Shown in pieces: positions 1-5,320 of a DNA stretch of 5,688 nt. How positions within the stretch are numbered: position 1 is the first letter of the stretch; each line of letters starts with the position of its first letter. The stretch is from Thermoprotei archaeon (lineage in GTDB: Archaea > Thermoproteota > Thermoprotei > Thermofilales > Thermofilaceae). Where the stretch lies: assembly GCA_003649495.1 (NCBI GenBank), contig QMRZ01000101.1:1-5688 (forward strand), written 5' to 3'. The notes below the pieces were generated by a model. It made no database searches, was not told the origin of the DNA, and worked only from the letters and a program-made list of their open reading frames with translations. A program made the translations under genes and the position numbers.

Positions 1-545
1 CCTACTACCTCCCCGTCACAAAGCTGGTAGTCGCTGAGAATGGGGGGGTTGTGGGCTACCGGAGCAGGTACAGGCTTCTAGGCAGTGAGGGCGACGGCGA
101 GGAGATAAGGAGGCTGGTGAGGGAGGAGCTGGCCGGCGTGCTCGTCGAGAGCTGGCAGAATAGGTTTCGGCTGGTGGACATGGCGTTCCACCCAGCTGAG
201 GGCCTGTCCCCCGAGGAGGCTGTGGAGAGGGCGAGGAGGGCGCTGGAGCCGCGGGGCTTCGAGGTCCAGTACAGCGGGTGGGCAATACACGTGCACCGCC
301 GGGGGGTGGATAAGGGCGCTGGCCTCGTGGAGGCCTGCAAGATGCTCGGCCTGGATCCCCGGCAGGCGATAGCCGTGGGGGATAGCGAGGTTGACAGGCC
401 GATGCTGGAGGCCGCCGGGCTGGCCGTGGCGGTGGGCAATGCGCCGAGGGAATTGAGAGAGGCCGCTGACATAGTCACCAGGGAGGGCTACTACAGGGGC
501 TTCCTCGAAGCTCTTCAGCTGCTGGAGGAGGGGGGCTACATATGA
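1..545 (+). CDS. Archaeal phosphoglycolate phosphatase (HAD superfamily), 5' end missing
   Basis: Hydrolyses 2-phosphoglycolate to glycolate and phosphate in the cytoplasm, by family assignment. The frame is open to the left edge (first full codon at 3) and stops with TGA at 543-545, giving 180 visible residues. The archaeal family is usually about 225-235 residues, so roughly 50 N-terminal residues, including the catalytic DxD motif I, lie outside the window. An internal GTG at 51 is not the true start, because the residues before it (VAENGGVVGY) match the conserved stretch that leads into the cap of Cof-type HAD enzymes. A C2-type alpha/beta cap follows. The core then resumes with motif III lysine in VDKGAG (codon 312-314) and motif IV GDSEVD (378-395), whose aspartates bind Mg2+. 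The C-terminal VGNAPRELREAADIVT stretch is typical of the family. Family membership is clear; phosphoglycolate as substrate is inferred from resemblance to the archaeal group, and another small phosphate ester is possible. Confidence 0.88.
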   Translation, partial: YYLPVTKLVVAENGGVVGYRSRYRLLGSEGDGEEIRRLVREELAGVLVESWQNRFRLVDMAFHPAEGLSPEEAVERARRALEPRGFEVQYSGWAIHVHRRGVDKGAGLVEACKMLGLDPRQAIAVGDSEVDRPMLEAAGLAVAVGNAPRELREAADIVTREGYYRGFLEALQLLEEGGYI

Positions 546-550
546 TTAAC

Positions 551-560
551 GATTTTTAGC
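551..560 (+). promoter_or_regulatory. Putative TATA-like box upstream of the phosphodiesterase gene
   Basis: GATTTTTAGC is the only A/T-rich stretch in the gap between the phosphatase stop (545) and the next gene. If it is a box A, initiation about 26 bases downstream would fall near 581-585, essentially on the GTG at 585, implying a leaderless or nearly leaderless transcript as is common in Thermoproteota. The same five T residues could instead serve as an intrinsic U-tract terminator for the upstream phosphatase gene; the two roles are not exclusive. Confidence 0.45.
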
Positions 561-563
561 GTC

Positions 564-577
564 GGCTCCAGGGAGCC
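564..577. repeat. Short dyad GGCTCC-AG-GGAGCC between box A and gene start
   Basis: Two perfect 6-base inverted arms (564-569 and 572-577) are separated by two bases. The loop is too tight for a good RNA hairpin, so a protein-binding dyad is more natural. It lies between the TATA-like box and the proposed start, where a bound repressor would block initiation. In GC-rich DNA such a dyad can also arise by chance. Confidence 0.35.
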
Positions 578-584
578 AGCGGCG

Positions 585-2507
585 GTGGTCGCGGTGGGGA
601 GGGTTAGGGATGTGCTCCTGATAGGGCTGGACGGCGCCATGTACTACTTCGTGAGGAAGCTGGCTGAGGAGGGCCTGCTGCTCAACCTGAAGGCCCTAAT
701 GGATGATGGGGTGCACGGGGAGGCGATACCCTGCCCCCCAACTGACACGCCCACCAACTGGACAACGATAGCGACTGGGGCTACCACGACCACGCATGGA
801 GTCACCAGCTTCTACATCCACATCCCGGGTGAGCCGTTCGAAGTGGGGCAGAGGCTGAGGTCTAGAGGCCAGCTATCTAGGTACTGCATGGCCGAGTACA
901 TATGGCAGGTGGCTGACAGGCGCGGCGTGCCAGCCCTGGTGCTGAACTACCCGGCTGGCTGGCCTGGCGGGATGAGGAAGGGGTATGTCTGCCTCTACAC
1001 GTGGTCCATGCCCGAGGCAGCGCCCCGCGCCGTGGCTGGCGCGCGCGTCTACACGCTGAGGCTGGGTGCCCCCGGCGTCCAGGTGGTCGGGGAGGCTGAG
1101 GGGCTTGAGAGCGTCAAGCCGGTGCTCACCCTGAGGTTGCCTGTGGAGGGCGGGCTAGTGGAGGAGCCAGCCGCCGTAACCCTCTACGCCTTCGACCCCG
1201 ATGGCTCTGGCTACAGGCTCGCGGTGCCCAGGGGTGAGGGCTTCGAGATCCTGGAGGAGGGGGAGTGGAGCGGCTGGATCAGGGCTAGGCTCAAGGTCTC
1301 CGGAGGTGAGGAGTGGGGCGTACCCATCAGGGGCGGCGAGTACGAGTGCCTCTTCAAGGTGAAGCTCCTGAAGTCCCTGGAGGATGGGGTCAGGCTTGAG
1401 AGGTCCGAGGTCTTCACCGCTGAGGGCTGGATAGATCCTGGTGGTCTCGAGGAGGAGGTCCTCAGGGCTACACACTACTTAGGCGAGGAGGCAGTGGCGG
1501 CGGATCTCAAGGGGAGGCTCGAGTACGATATCTGGGGCGAGGAGGCCGAGTACCTAGCTAGGCAGAGGGTGGAGGCGGTAAGGCTGGCTAGGATTGCAGC
1601 GTTCTTCAAGCAGCGCATTGGCTGGAGGCTCTGCCTCCTCCACTACCACCTGATGGACAGCGTTAACCACAGGTTCCTGGGCTACCTGTATAGGGAGTTC
1701 CCCTTCTACGACGAGGATAAGGCGGAGGCAGCGTGGAGGTTCTTCGAGGAGGCCTACAAGGTGGTGGACGAGTTCGTGGGCCTCCTCCTGAAGACCTGCG
1801 CCACGCGCGACACGCTGGTTGTAGTAGTCTCAGACCACGCAGCCCTCCCCGCGTGGAGGGCCGTCAATATCAGGAGGGTGTTCGTGGAGGCCGGCCTCCT
1901 GAGGTATAGGCGCGAGGGCGGGAGCTACGTGGTGGACTGGGCCTCCACCAGGGCCTTCCCCTGGGTTGAGCCACTAATGGTCTGGGTCAACATGAGGGGG
2001 AGGGATCCCCAGGGCGTGGTCGAGCCGCGCGAATACGAGAACGTGAGGGAGGAGGTGATTGACCTGCTGCAGGGCCTGAGGGACCCGGAGTCTGGGGACA
2101 GGATAGCGACGATGGTCATGACCAGGGAGGAGGCCGAGAATGTTGGGATGGGGGGCGAGCGCGCCGGCGATGTCGTGTACTTCCTGAGGCCCCCCTACAC
2201 CATCTGGTGCGGCCCCATAATCGACCTGCTGACCTACACAGCCACCGACGATCACCTGCGGGGCGGGTGGCTAGTGAGGGATCAGTCAAGGGTCACGGGG
2301 ATCCACGGCTACTACCTCCCCAACGAGAGGGTGGGCGACTTCTCGAACTCCGCACTGCTGATAATGAGGGGGCCGGGGGTGGCGAGGGGCGTGGAGCTCA
2401 GGAGGCCTGTCAGGCTGACTGACGTGGCGCCGACGATCTGCCACCTCCTCGAGATACCGCCGCCCCGCGACTGTGAGGGCAGGGTAATCCACGAGGCACT
2501 GGAGTAG
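585..2507 (+). CDS. Alkaline-phosphatase-superfamily phosphodiesterase/nucleotide pyrophosphatase-like hydrolase
   Basis: Predicted cytoplasmic metal-dependent phosphoester hydrolase of the type I phosphodiesterase/nucleotide pyrophosphatase group; no signal peptide is seen. Expected two-metal ligands are present in order: Asp16 in LLIGLDGA; the likely nucleophile Thr55 in the TDTPTNWTTIATG segment; His71 in HGV; Asp358 and His362 in MDSVNH; Asp417 and His418 in VVSDHA; and His574 in TGIHGYY. The C-terminal segment (LIMRGPGVARGVELR, then LTDVAPTICHLLEIP) is the standard end of the archaeal family. Between about residues 130 and 330 lies a large beta-rich and acidic insert that enlarges the protein to 640 residues. 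The motif SDHA replaces the usual SDHG. The start is uncertain: GTG 585 fits a leaderless transcript, GTG 594 gives a more usual short N-terminus, and GTG 612 has a GGAGG upstream but leaves almost nothing before the first strand. The substrate cannot be read from sequence; phosphodiesters, nucleotides and phosphonates are all possible. It follows the phosphatase gene by 39 bases but probably has its own promoter. Confidence 0.9.
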   Translation: MVAVGRVRDVLLIGLDGAMYYFVRKLAEEGLLLNLKALMDDGVHGEAIPCPPTDTPTNWTTIATGATTTTHGVTSFYIHIPGEPFEVGQRLRSRGQLSRYCMAEYIWQVADRRGVPALVLNYPAGWPGGMRKGYVCLYTWSMPEAAPRAVAGARVYTLRLGAPGVQVVGEAEGLESVKPVLTLRLPVEGGLVEEPAAVTLYAFDPDGSGYRLAVPRGEGFEILEEGEWSGWIRARLKVSGGEEWGVPIRGGEYECLFKVKLLKSLEDGVRLERSEVFTAEGWIDPGGLEEEVLRATHYLGEEAVAADLKGRLEYDIWGEEAEYLARQRVEAVRLARIAAFFKQRIGWRLCLLHYHLMDSVNHRFLGYLYREFPFYDEDKAEAAWRFFEEAYKVVDEFVGLLLKTCATRDTLVVVVSDHAALPAWRAVNIRRVFVEAGLLRYRREGGSYVVDWASTRAFPWVEPLMVWVNMRGRDPQGVVEPREYENVREEVIDLLQGLRDPESGDRIATMVMTREEAENVGMGGERAGDVVYFLRPPYTIWCGPIIDLLTYTATDDHLRGGWLVRDQSRVTGIHGYYLPNERVGDFSNSALLIMRGPGVARGVELRRPVRLTDVAPTICHLLEIPPPRDCEGRVIHEALE

Positions 2508-2508
2508 C

Positions 2509-3102
2509 CTAGCTCCGCCGCTCCTCACGCCCCCTGCCCAGTACATCGCTCACGCAGCGCTCCGCAACCCTCAGTAGGGGCTTCGCGGACCTGAGCAGGG
2601 TGATCGCCGCCCAGACTGCCGTGGCGAGTATGGCTGCGGCGGCGACCGCCGGGTGCAGCACGTTGAGCAGATCCTTGAAAAGAGCGAGGAGACCCGCCGC
2701 GAGGCCTACGCGCACGACTCCCCTGACCCCGACTCTGTAGTCCTCAGCCTCCATCAGCGTGGAGCAGGCGTGCCTCAGGGCCAGCCTATAGGCCAGGCAG
2801 GTCACAGCCGCGTCTATGAGCCTTAGGACCTCCCTGAAGATCTCCAGGGCTAGCAGGGCGATGGCCGCCATCATGGCCAGGCTTATGATCTGGGGGAGGG
2901 GGATCCCCAGGGCCGCGTACTCCATGGAGAGGGGTATAAAGACGTACCTAGTGAAGAGCCACACCAGCGCTATCATCCCCGTGTTGACGAGGATCTTGGG
3001 CATGCCAGCCCTAAGCTCCCTGAAGAGGAAGAGGCGGGCCTCCCTAGCCTCTTCCTCGAGCTCGCCTGAGGCCTCTCCGGCAACTGCCAGCAAGCTGCTC
3101 AC
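2509..3102 (-). CDS. Unrecognised four-helix integral membrane protein with probable internal duplication
   Basis: I do not recognise a family. The 197-residue protein has a charged N-terminal cytoplasmic-looking segment rich in Glu/Arg (10-33) and four hydrophobic helices at about 37-57, 70-89, 128-142 and 150-170, then a basic tail rich in Arg. The two halves look alike: residues 31-50 (starting RAG, ending ALVWLF) match 123-142 (starting RVG, ending LLALF) without gaps, and the amphipathic VLRLIDAAV after helix 2 resembles LLRVAERCV after helix 4. Both hairpins are followed by such an amphipathic helix. The start is taken as GTG at 3102-3100, preceded by a weak GGGGGTG. In-frame reading stops upstream at 3136-3138, and the first methionine in the frame is not until residue 34, so GTG or the TTG at residue 4 are the realistic starts. 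It is divergent from the winged-helix genes and ends one base from the phosphodiesterase stop. It could be a small channel, a sensor or a structural membrane protein. Confidence 0.75.
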   Translation of the reverse strand: MSSLLAVAGEASGELEEEAREARLFLFRELRAGMPKILVNTGMIALVWLFTRYVFIPLSMEYAALGIPLPQIISLAMMAAIALLALEIFREVLRLIDAAVTCLAYRLALRHACSTLMEAEDYRVGVRGVVRVGLAAGLLALFKDLLNVLHPAVAAAAILATAVWAAITLLRSAKPLLRVAERCVSDVLGRGREERRS

Positions 3103-3143
3103 AGCACCCCCGGCGCGGGGCGCTACTGGAGTAGCTCACCCCC

Positions 3144-3157
3144 TTAATAAGTTTAGA
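3144..3157 (-). promoter_or_regulatory. Putative BRE/TATA promoter of the membrane-protein gene
   Basis: On the minus strand the sequence reads TCTAAACTTATTAA, an A-rich BRE-like part (3157-3152) followed by the TATA-like CTTATTAA (3151-3144). Initiation about 26 bases on would be near 3121, leaving a leader of about 19 bases before the GTG at 3102. The element mirrors the plus-strand promoter across the palindrome at 3159-3170. Confidence 0.55.
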
Positions 3158-3158
3158 G

Positions 3159-3170
3159 CGCTGGCCAGCG
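3159..3170. repeat. Perfect 12-bp palindrome, candidate operator between divergent promoters
   Basis: CGCTGGCCAGCG is its own reverse complement. Its centre (3164.5) is about 17 bases from the centre of the minus-strand TATA-like box and about 19 from that of the plus-strand box, so it sits just upstream of both BRE elements. A bound dimer would therefore influence both transcripts. The surrounding bases also form a looser inverted arrangement (TAATAAGTTT to the left, and the complement of AAACGCTTATA to the right). The natural candidate ligand is the winged-helix protein encoded next door, but that is inference. Confidence 0.55.
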
Positions 3171-3173
3171 AAT

Positions 3174-3186
3174 AGAAACGCTTATA
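3174..3186 (+). promoter_or_regulatory. Putative BRE/TATA promoter of the first winged-helix gene
   Basis: AGAAACG (3174-3180) reads as a BRE-like purine stretch directly followed by the TATA-like CTTATA (3181-3186). Initiation about 25 bases downstream falls at CTAGG (3206-3210), giving a leader of roughly 10-14 bases that holds the Shine-Dalgarno site. Confidence 0.6.
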
Positions 3187-3208
3187 CGGAAAAAGTAGGT
3201 TGTAGCTA

Positions 3209-3217
3209 GGGGGAGGA
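3209..3217 (+). promoter_or_regulatory. Ribosome binding site that decides the TTG start at 3220
   Basis: GGGGGAGGA lies three bases before the TTG at 3220-3222 and complements the archaeal 16S 3' end. The nearest alternative, ATG at 3244, has no such site and would remove the first beta-strand, so the TTG start is preferred. Confidence 0.6.
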
Positions 3218-3219
3218 GC

Positions 3220-3519
3220 TTGAAGCTGACAGTTGATGATAAGATGTATGAGCTCGACTGGAAGGAGGCGGCCGTGCTCCTCGTGCTACGCCTTGTGGAC
3301 TGGCACGCGCTCACCCTATCCGACGTGGAGCTCGTGGCTGGCAACTACAATAGGGCGGTTCAGCTCGTCGAGCGGCTAGTGAAGATGGGCTTCCTCAAGG
3401 AGTTCAAGGTGCGCAAGCTGAGGATATACGCCCTGACCGAGCTGGGGGAGAGGGCTGCCGACGAAGTGAGGAGGAAGGCTGAGGAGGCTGGGCTGTGGAA
3501 GGCTGGGCTACTGCCCTAG
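3220..3519 (+). CDS. Small winged-helix DNA-binding protein, first of a tandem paralogous pair
   Basis: A 99-residue protein with the order expected of a winged helix-turn-helix domain: N-terminal strand hairpin (2-13), helix 1 (15-28, with AVLLVLRLVDW), helix 2 (33-40, LSDVELVA), recognition helix (43-56, with NRAVQLVERLVKMG), a wing (58-72, FLKEF then KLRIYALT) and a C-terminal helix (74-91, starting ELGERAADEV). The pattern of a K-MG-L turn followed by an ALTELG-type strand-to-helix join is typical of MarR/PadR-like archaeal regulators, though no specific family is recognised. It is basic around the wing (KVRKLR). No ligand-binding or metal-binding cysteines are seen. It is divergent from the membrane-protein gene across a palindromic region, so local regulation, including of itself, is the simplest idea. 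It aligns with the next gene product without gaps from Lys15 to Ala90 (about 21 of 76 identical). Confidence 0.8.
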   Translation: MKLTVDDKMYELDWKEAAVLLVLRLVDWHALTLSDVELVAGNYNRAVQLVERLVKMGFLKEFKVRKLRIYALTELGERAADEVRRKAEEAGLWKAGLLP

Positions 3520-3521
3520 CG

Positions 3522-3535
3522 GAAAATGATTTTAG
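3522..3535 (+). promoter_or_regulatory. Putative BRE/TATA promoter of the second winged-helix gene
   Basis: GAAAATGA followed by TTTTAG (3530-3535) lies in the 47-base gap between the two winged-helix genes. Initiation about 25 bases on falls at CTAGG (3555-3559), leaving a leader of about 8-12 bases. AAAA-TGA-TTTT (3523-3533) is also a short inverted repeat. The second gene therefore probably has its own promoter as well as possible read-through from the first. Confidence 0.55.
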
Positions 3536-3554
3536 TTAGTGAAAAGAGATTGAA

Positions 3555-3566
3555 CTAGGTGGAGGT
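3555..3566 (+). promoter_or_regulatory. Ribosome binding site of the second winged-helix gene, shared CTAGG-GGAGG element
   Basis: CTAGGTGGAGGT ends directly against the ATG at 3567. The first 11 bases match CTAGGGGGAGG at 3206-3216 upstream of the first winged-helix gene in 10 positions, and each starts 25 bases after the start of its TATA-like box. The strong purine run supports the ATG start, although the spacing to it is unusually short. Confidence 0.5.
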
Positions 3567-4007
3567 ATGAGTTTTGAGAGCATTGCGGAGCTGTATGAGC
3601 TCTCGAGGGCCATAGCTAGGGCATTCGAGGTCGTCAAGCTCCTCAAGAAGAGGGCTGAGAAGCACATTGTGGAGGGCGTGCCGCCGAAGAGGCAGTACGT
3701 GAGGTTCAGGGTAGCCGCGGGGGGGAAGGTCATAGACCTCACCGAGAAGCAGGTCGCCGCCCTCCTAGTGCTCAGCAGGACTGAGGGGGCGGAGGTCCTC
3801 AACGCTATCGCCAGGTCAACGGGCCTCAACAGCAAGCTAGCGCTCGGCCTCGCGCTGCAGCTCAAGGCCATGGGGCTCGTGAACCTGATAATCACTCCTC
3901 AGAGGAAGATAGTGATGCTGACGCCCCTCGGCCAGGAGGTCGCAAAGAAGGTGGAGGAGATGGTCACTGAGGCCGCCTTCCCCCCAGAGGAGGGCGAGCT
4001 GATCTAG
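3567..4007 (+). CDS. Winged-helix DNA-binding protein with helical N-terminal extension, second of the pair
   Basis: A 146-residue protein. Residues 2-35 form a long charged helical stretch (SIAELYELSRAIARAF, then KLLKKRAEKH), a likely dimerisation or partner-binding helix that the upstream paralogue lacks. A short loop with PPK leads into a strand hairpin (44-57) and a winged-helix domain: helix 1 60-70 (KQVAALLVLS), helix 2 76-84, recognition helix 88-102 (NSKLALGLALQLKAM), wing 104-118 with IVMLTPLG, and C-terminal helix 121-136 with an acidic tail. From Lys61 to Ala136 it aligns ungapped with Lys15-Ala90 of the preceding protein, including LLVL, the MG turn and the LT-LG join. No specific family is recognised. 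The stop codon TAG at 4005-4007 overlaps the stop of the opposite-strand tldE gene. The target is unknown; regulation of the local locus or heterodimerisation with the paralogue are inferences. Confidence 0.78.
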   Translation: MSFESIAELYELSRAIARAFEVVKLLKKRAEKHIVEGVPPKRQYVRFRVAAGGKVIDLTEKQVAALLVLSRTEGAEVLNAIARSTGLNSKLALGLALQLKAMGLVNLIITPQRKIVMLTPLGQEVAKKVEEMVTEAAFPPEEGELI

Positions 4008-5320
4008 GACTTAGCCACGAACGCCACTCCCTCAGCCCGGATGACTGGCGTGATCACGCCGTAGGGGGTCCTCCTGACCTCCCTCGAGAGCCCGGAGATG
4101 TTCTTTAGGAGTTCATAGAGGTTGCAGGAGACCATGCACTCCCTAACTGGGTACTTCTTCTCGCCACCCTCGATGTAGAAGGCCTGCTTAGCGGTCCCCG
4201 ATACTACGCCATCCTGGAACCTTATCATGCCCGAGAACCTGCTCACTAGGAGGCCGCGCTTAACACCGCTCACCAGCTCCTCAACGCTCATGTCGCCTGG
4301 CTCCACGATGGTGTTCGATGGGGCCACCGAGATGAGGTCGGCGGCATTCCCGGTGGGCTCCATCCCGAGCAGCCTGGCAGTAAACGTGTTATTGAGGTAC
4401 GTCCTCAGCACCCCCCTCTCCACGACTACCTTCCTCATCGTGGGCGACCCCTCCCCGTCGAAGCTCGAGGATCTCAAGCCCCCGGGCAGAGTCCCATCAT
4501 CGATTATCGTCAGGCGCTCCGATGCTATGGCCTCCCCCAGCTTACTGGCGAGGGGGCTGCTGCCCCTCCACACGTTATAGCCGCTGTAGGCCGCGGCCAG
4601 CGAGGAGAGGAGCATGGCCGCGAAGTCGTAGTCCATTACGAGCGTGCCCTTGAAGCTAGGCACCGGCTTGAGGTGGAGTGACTCGAGGGCCTTCCTGGCC
4701 GCCTCCCTAGCCACAGCCTCAACGTCGACATCCAGGCTGCGGGACGCATCGGCCTCGTACGCGAAGCTCCCCACCTGCCCTGCCTCTCTAGCTACCGTCA
4801 CAGCCATCGCCCAGAACCCCGTGTGCCTCTCAAAGGCGTGTAGCCCAGCGCTCGACGCTGCTTCAACCTCGCTAGTGGAGCACGTGACGCTCGCGTTCAT
4901 CACCGCGACCTTGTCGCTCACCTCATGCGCGGCTTCGAGCAGGAGCTTGCCCCTCTCAACAATCTCCTCAGCCGTCAGCTCCGCCACCTTCGGGTCGTAG
5001 AGGCCGGGGACCCTCGGCAGGGGCTTGGGCTCGGGCAGGCCGCCCCAGTGCTCATTGGGCTTTAAGGCCAGCGCCATCCTGTAGGCCCTCTCAACACACT
5101 TGAGCGCAGCCTCTCTCGATACCTCGCTTATGCTCGCCGCCGCTATCCTCCTCTCCTTTATCACCGCCACGCTCAGCCTCTCCCTGACGATGAACGACAC
5201 CCTAGAGATCTCGTCAACCTCAATCTCGACTGTGAAGTCCCTGGAGCGGGTCAGCACTGCATGGGCCTCATCAGCTCCCAGCTTCAGCGCGTGCTTGACA
5301 ACCTCCTCGACCAGCGTCAT
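4004..5320 (-). CDS. pmbA: TldE/PmbA, non-catalytic partner of the TldD metalloprotease (peptidase family U62)
   Basis: A full-length 438-residue PmbA/TldE. In bacteria this subunit pairs with TldD to form a cytoplasmic heterodimeric protease that degrades unfolded or short peptides and matures some ribosomal peptides; archaeal substrates are not established. The N-terminal domain (1-about 215) has the family start VEEVVKHALKLGADEA and the strands around IVRERLSVAVI. The C-terminal domain carries MDYDFAAMLLSSLAAAYSGYN (230-249 region), IASERLTIIDDGTLPGGLRS (265-284 region), RTYLNNTFTARLLGMEPTGN (306-325 region) and QDGVVSGTAKQAFYIEGGE (369-387 region). At the place where TldD has HExxxH this protein reads S239-S-L-A-A-A244, so both zinc histidines are absent, identifying it as the TldE-type partner. 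The ATG at 5320 overlaps the tldD stop as ATGA and is preceded by GGTGGGAG, indicating translational coupling. It probably has no promoter of its own. Confidence 0.93.
   Translation of the reverse strand: MTLVEEVVKHALKLGADEAHAVLTRSRDFTVEIEVDEISRVSFIVRERLSVAVIKERRIAAASISEVSREAALKCVERAYRMALALKPNEHWGGLPEPKPLPRVPGLYDPKVAELTAEEIVERGKLLLEAAHEVSDKVAVMNASVTCSTSEVEAASSAGLHAFERHTGFWAMAVTVAREAGQVGSFAYEADASRSLDVDVEAVAREAARKALESLHLKPVPSFKGTLVMDYDFAAMLLSSLAAAYSGYNVWRGSSPLASKLGEAIASERLTIIDDGTLPGGLRSSSFDGEGSPTMRKVVVERGVLRTYLNNTFTARLLGMEPTGNAADLISVAPSNTIVEPGDMSVEELVSGVKRGLLVSRFSGMIRFQDGVVSGTAKQAFYIEGGEKKYPVRECMVSCNLYELLKNISGLSREVRRTPYGVITPVIRAEGVAFVAKS

Noticed and set aside
56..478. Open frame of 140 codons on the minus strand opposite the phosphoglycolate phosphatase gene
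   Set aside because: Low-complexity Ser/Pro/Leu-rich product caused by the GC-rich, stop-poor complement of a real gene; no motif and no promoter.
553..557. Run of five T residues as a dedicated terminator for the phosphatase gene
   Set aside because: Possible, but a single short T run with no second tract is weak, and its distance to the GTG at 585 fits a TATA-like box better; kept only as an alternative.
2207..2422. Out-of-frame 71-codon plus-strand frame inside the phosphodiesterase gene
   Set aside because: It overlaps the conserved C-terminal part, including His574 of the phosphodiesterase; the His/Arg-rich composition is typical of a frame-shifted shadow.
2816..3175. Open frame of 119 codons on the plus strand opposite the membrane-protein gene
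   Set aside because: It is the complement of a convincing transmembrane protein; its Ser/Arg/Ala-rich product has no recognisable domain and it would run through the divergent promoter region.
3523..3533. AAAA-TGA-TTTT inverted repeat as an operator for the second winged-helix gene
   Set aside because: Arms of only four A/T bases overlapping BRE/TATA-like sequence are expected by chance in a promoter; it does not resemble the 3159-3170 palindrome.
3220..4007. The two small genes as a toxin-antitoxin pair
   Set aside because: Both products are winged-helix DNA-binding paralogues with no toxin fold, no nuclease motif and separate promoters, so there is no toxin candidate.
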